Assembly (NCBI GenBank): GCA_964358485.1
Contig: CAYHPY010000141.1
Span: forward strand, 1 to 7,882
Direction: 5' to 3'
Source: CAYHPY01 sp964358485
Lineage (GTDB): Bacteria; Elusimicrobiota; Elusimicrobia; UBA1565; UBA9628
DNA: 7,882 bases
How positions within the stretch are numbered: the stretch's first letter is position 1; each line of letters begins with the position of its first letter. Positions 6,024 to 7,882 of this stretch are shown here, piece by piece. The position numbers and the translations under genes are program-made. The notes beneath the pieces are model-generated. The model made no database searches, had not been told where the DNA came from, and saw nothing but the letters and a program-made list of their open reading frames with translations.

Positions 6024-6046
6024 CCGGCCGGTGAACGACCGGCCGG
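6024..6046 (-). terminator. GC-rich hairpin between kinase and regulator genes
   Basis: CCGGCCGG occurs at 6024-6031 and 6039-6046 with a seven-base spacer. The unit is self-complementary, so the copies form an eight-base-pair stem. It starts 11 bases after the stop of the REC-kinase gene. No T tract follows on the minus strand, so it may be a weak terminator, an mRNA-stabilising 3' end, or a two-site operator. Confidence 0.35.
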
Positions 6047-6056
6047 GTTATATATA

Positions 6057-7202
6057 CTACTTTTCCTTGGAATTTGCCAGGGGGAGGGTAAACAGGAAGG
6101 TGGCGCCCTTCCCCAGGCCCGGGCTTTCCACCCAGATCCGCCCGCCGTGGCTTTCCACGATCTCGCGCGCGATGGTGAGCCCCAAGCCGAGCCGCCCCTG
6201 GTCCTTTTGTCCCGACGCCTGGTAAAAGCTTTGGAAAATCTTTTCGACGTCCCCCGGGGCGATGCCTTCCCCCGTGTCCTGGACGGAGAAAACCACGGAA
6301 CCGGCCTCGCCTTCGGCCCTGCGGCGGACATGGACGGTGATCTTGCCCCCCTTGGTGGAATGCCGGATGGCGTTTTCCAGGAGATTATTGAGCACCTGGG
6401 TCAGCCGACGCTTGTCGGCTTTGACCATGGGGATGGCGGGATCGATTTCGGTCCCCAAAGCGATTCCGCGCGCCTGGGCCCGGCCCTGAGGACCGACGAT
6501 CAGTTCCTCGACCAGCCCCCCAGGCGAGAAAAAATTCTGTTCCAGCCGGAATTTGCCCTGCTCGATGGAGGCCCAGTCCACCAGATCCTCGATCAGGCGC
6601 GAAATCTGGCTGATGCCGGCGGAAATGTAGGTCATGCGCTTCTTTTGATCCTCGTTGGGCGTGATGGTGGAGGAAAGCATCTCGAAGCTGACCTGCAGGG
6701 TCATCAAGGAATTGGAAAGATCGTGGGAGGACATGGACAGGAACTTCGATTTCATGTTGCTCAGATGGGAGAGCTCCACGTTGACCTTCCGAAGGTCCTC
6801 GATCAGCCGCTTATTCTCCTGCTGAAGGCGCAGTTTCTCCAGGGCCTTGGAGATGGAGCGCTTAAGATGGGTGAAATCCACCGGCTTGATCAGGAAGTCG
6901 TACACCGACTCCTGGATGGCCTTGAGCGCCGTGTCCAGCGAGGCGTGGGCCGTGAGCATCAGGATCTGGCTCTCGGTGTTGACCCCCCGGATCTGCTTGA
7001 TGACGTCGATGCCCGTGGAGTCGGTGAGGTTGTAGTCCATCAGGATCACGTCGAAGAAGCGCCGGCGGACGGCTTCCATGGCGTCCTTGCCGCTGGGAGC
7101 GGTCTCCACCTCGTAGCCGTCGGCGTCCAGGTTGTCCTGGATGCTTTCGCGCATGTTTGCGTCGTCGTCGACGACGAGAATCGAGCCTTGGGAGGAGGGC
7201 AT
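6057..7202 (-). CDS. REC-histidine kinase hybrid sensor
   Basis: This 381-residue protein has an N-terminal receiver domain (about 6-122), a short coiled-coil linker (about 123-150), a HisKA dimerisation helix pair (about 150-215) and a HATPase_c domain (about 225-376). The receiver keeps D12-D14, phosphoacceptor D56 in VILMDYNL, T84 in LMLTAHA and K106 in FLIKPVD. The kinase H-box is MSSHDLSNSL with phosphoacceptor H160; the usual Pro five residues after the His is replaced by Ser. ATP-binding motifs are intact: N-box NNLLENAIRHS (272-282), G1 DTGEGI (309-314), F-box KIFQSFYQ and G2 LGLGL (338-342). There is no membrane segment or signal peptide, so it is cytosolic and takes its input through phosphorylation of its receiver. 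The likely donor is the kinase encoded 41 bases upstream and the likely target is the NarL-type regulator downstream. The start ATG has only a weak GGGG upstream. Confidence 0.93.
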   Translation of the reverse strand: MPSSQGSILVVDDDANMRESIQDNLDADGYEVETAPSGKDAMEAVRRRFFDVILMDYNLTDSTGIDVIKQIRGVNTESQILMLTAHASLDTALKAIQESVYDFLIKPVDFTHLKRSISKALEKLRLQQENKRLIEDLRKVNVELSHLSNMKSKFLSMSSHDLSNSLMTLQVSFEMLSSTITPNEDQKKRMTYISAGISQISRLIEDLVDWASIEQGKFRLEQNFFSPGGLVEELIVGPQGRAQARGIALGTEIDPAIPMVKADKRRLTQVLNNLLENAIRHSTKGGKITVHVRRRAEGEAGSVVFSVQDTGEGIAPGDVEKIFQSFYQASGQKDQGRLGLGLTIAREIVESHGGRIWVESPGLGKGATFLFTLPLANSKEK

Positions 7203-7243
7203 CTTCGCCCCAGGTTATAACATATTCACGGCCCGCGCAACGA

Positions 7244-7882
7244 TCAGACTTGGGCGCGAGGCGGGCCGCCGACTTGAACCAGGGGCAGGTAGAGCCGGAA
7301 CACCGTGCCCTGGCCGGGCGGCGTGTCCAGCAAGTCCACCCAGCCCCCCGCCCGTTCCATGGATTTCTTCACGACGGCCAAACCCAGCCCGGTGCCGCGG
7401 GCCTTGGTGGTGAAAAAGGGAGTGAACAGCCGGTGGCGGACTTCCGCGGGGATGCCGGGGCCGGAATCGGCGATTTCCAAAACCGCCTTGTCCCCGTCGA
7501 TTCCCGTGCGCAGGCGCACGGTCCCCGCGGTGGGCATGACCTCGATCCCGTTGCCGATCAGGTTGCGGACGGCCTGGCGCATCTCCGTGGGATCGATGGA
7601 AACCCAAGGCTGGGCGGGGTCGAAGATCTTGTCGATCTTGATGTGGGCCGGGATGGGATAGGCGCCCAAGATGTCCTCGATGAAGGCGTTGAGGCTCAGG
7701 CGCTCGGGCTTGGGGTCCCGGGTGCGGGCGAAATCCAGGATCTCGGAGATGATGCCGTTGGCCTGCTGGATCTCGGACTCGATGATCTTGATGTGCTTGG
7801 AGATCTTCGGGTCCAGCTCCGCCCCGGCCGAGAGCTTGGTCTTGATGAAATAAATCGAGTTGTTGATCACGGCCAGCGGGTT
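7244..7882 (-). CDS. Sensor histidine kinase, C-terminal part
   Basis: The 5' end lies outside the window: the frame is open to the right edge and reads NPLAVINNSIYFIKTKL, the sequence directly after the phosphoacceptor His of a HisKA H-box (typical form HEhRNPL). Counting from the first visible residue, the 212 residues contain the rest of the HisKA domain (1-about 55) and a full HATPase_c domain (about 65-201). This has N-box NLIGNGIEVMP (107-117), G1 ADSGPGIP (138-145), F-box LFTPFFTTK and G2 GTGLGL (163-168). The style is that of NtrB-like soluble or PAS-linked kinases. The usual Ala after the second N-box Asn is Gly, a mild deviation. Any sensory domain is upstream and unseen. It ends 41 bases before the REC-kinase hybrid, so the two probably share a transcript and a phosphorelay. 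An internal GTG at 7870 is not a start, since translation through it continues the family sequence. Confidence 0.92.
   Translation of the reverse strand, partial: NPLAVINNSIYFIKTKLSAGAELDPKISKHIKIIESEIQQANGIISEILDFARTRDPKPERLSLNAFIEDILGAYPIPAHIKIDKIFDPAQPWVSIDPTEMRQAVRNLIGNGIEVMPTAGTVRLRTGIDGDKAVLEIADSGPGIPAEVRHRLFTPFFTTKARGTGLGLAVVKKSMERAGGWVDLLDTPPGQGTVFRLYLPLVQVGGPPRAQV

Noticed and set aside
5400..7220. Long plus-strand open frame of about 600 codons
   Set aside because: It lies antisense to the response regulator and REC-kinase genes, which have clear family motifs in the other strand. Its translation is rich in Gly, Asp, His and Leu, as expected of a GC-rich shadow frame.

Overview
This is a GC-rich bacterial window with seven genes, two of them cut by the window edges. 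The content suggests a Gram-negative-type bacterium: a membrane-anchored FtsH-like AAA+ protein, two Tad/Flp-type minor pilin-like proteins, and a NarL-type two-component cassette. The phylum cannot be fixed from the sequence. The pilin and kinase styles would fit Elusimicrobiota or deltaproteobacteria-like lineages, but that is only an impression. No tRNA, rRNA, CRISPR array, transposase or phage gene was seen.

Layout. (1) Positions 1-359, minus strand: the N-terminal part of an FtsH-like AAA+ membrane protein with its own probable promoter and ribosome binding site. (2) Positions 449-2121, minus strand: two translationally coupled genes (ATGA overlap), a TadG-like protein followed by a TadE-like pseudopilin, closed by a 12-bp hairpin. 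(3) Positions 2122-2284: a divergent promoter region with a good sigma70-type promoter for the plus-strand gene. (4) Positions 2285-4180, plus strand: a 631-residue composite membrane protein of unknown function (N-terminal membrane segment, Ala/Glu/Lys coiled coil, Gly-rich linker, two-cysteine module, three membrane segments, Pro-Ala repeat tail). (5) Positions 4195-7882, minus strand and convergent with the previous gene: a signalling cluster read in the order sensor kinase (5' end outside the window), REC-histidine kinase hybrid, NarL/FixJ response regulator, and a DUF2332-like protein.

How the parts may work together. The two minor pilin-like proteins probably belong to a Tad-type pilus or secretion apparatus encoded elsewhere; the ATPase, secretin and major pilin are not here. 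The composite protein is transcribed divergently from them and could be an envelope partner, but only position supports this. The signalling cluster looks like one relay: a membrane or soluble kinase, a second kinase with a receiver domain of its own, and a DNA-binding regulator as output, with the DUF2332-like gene 20 bases downstream as a possible co-transcribed effector. The least explained genes are the composite protein at 2285-4180 and the DUF2332-like gene at 4195-5283.
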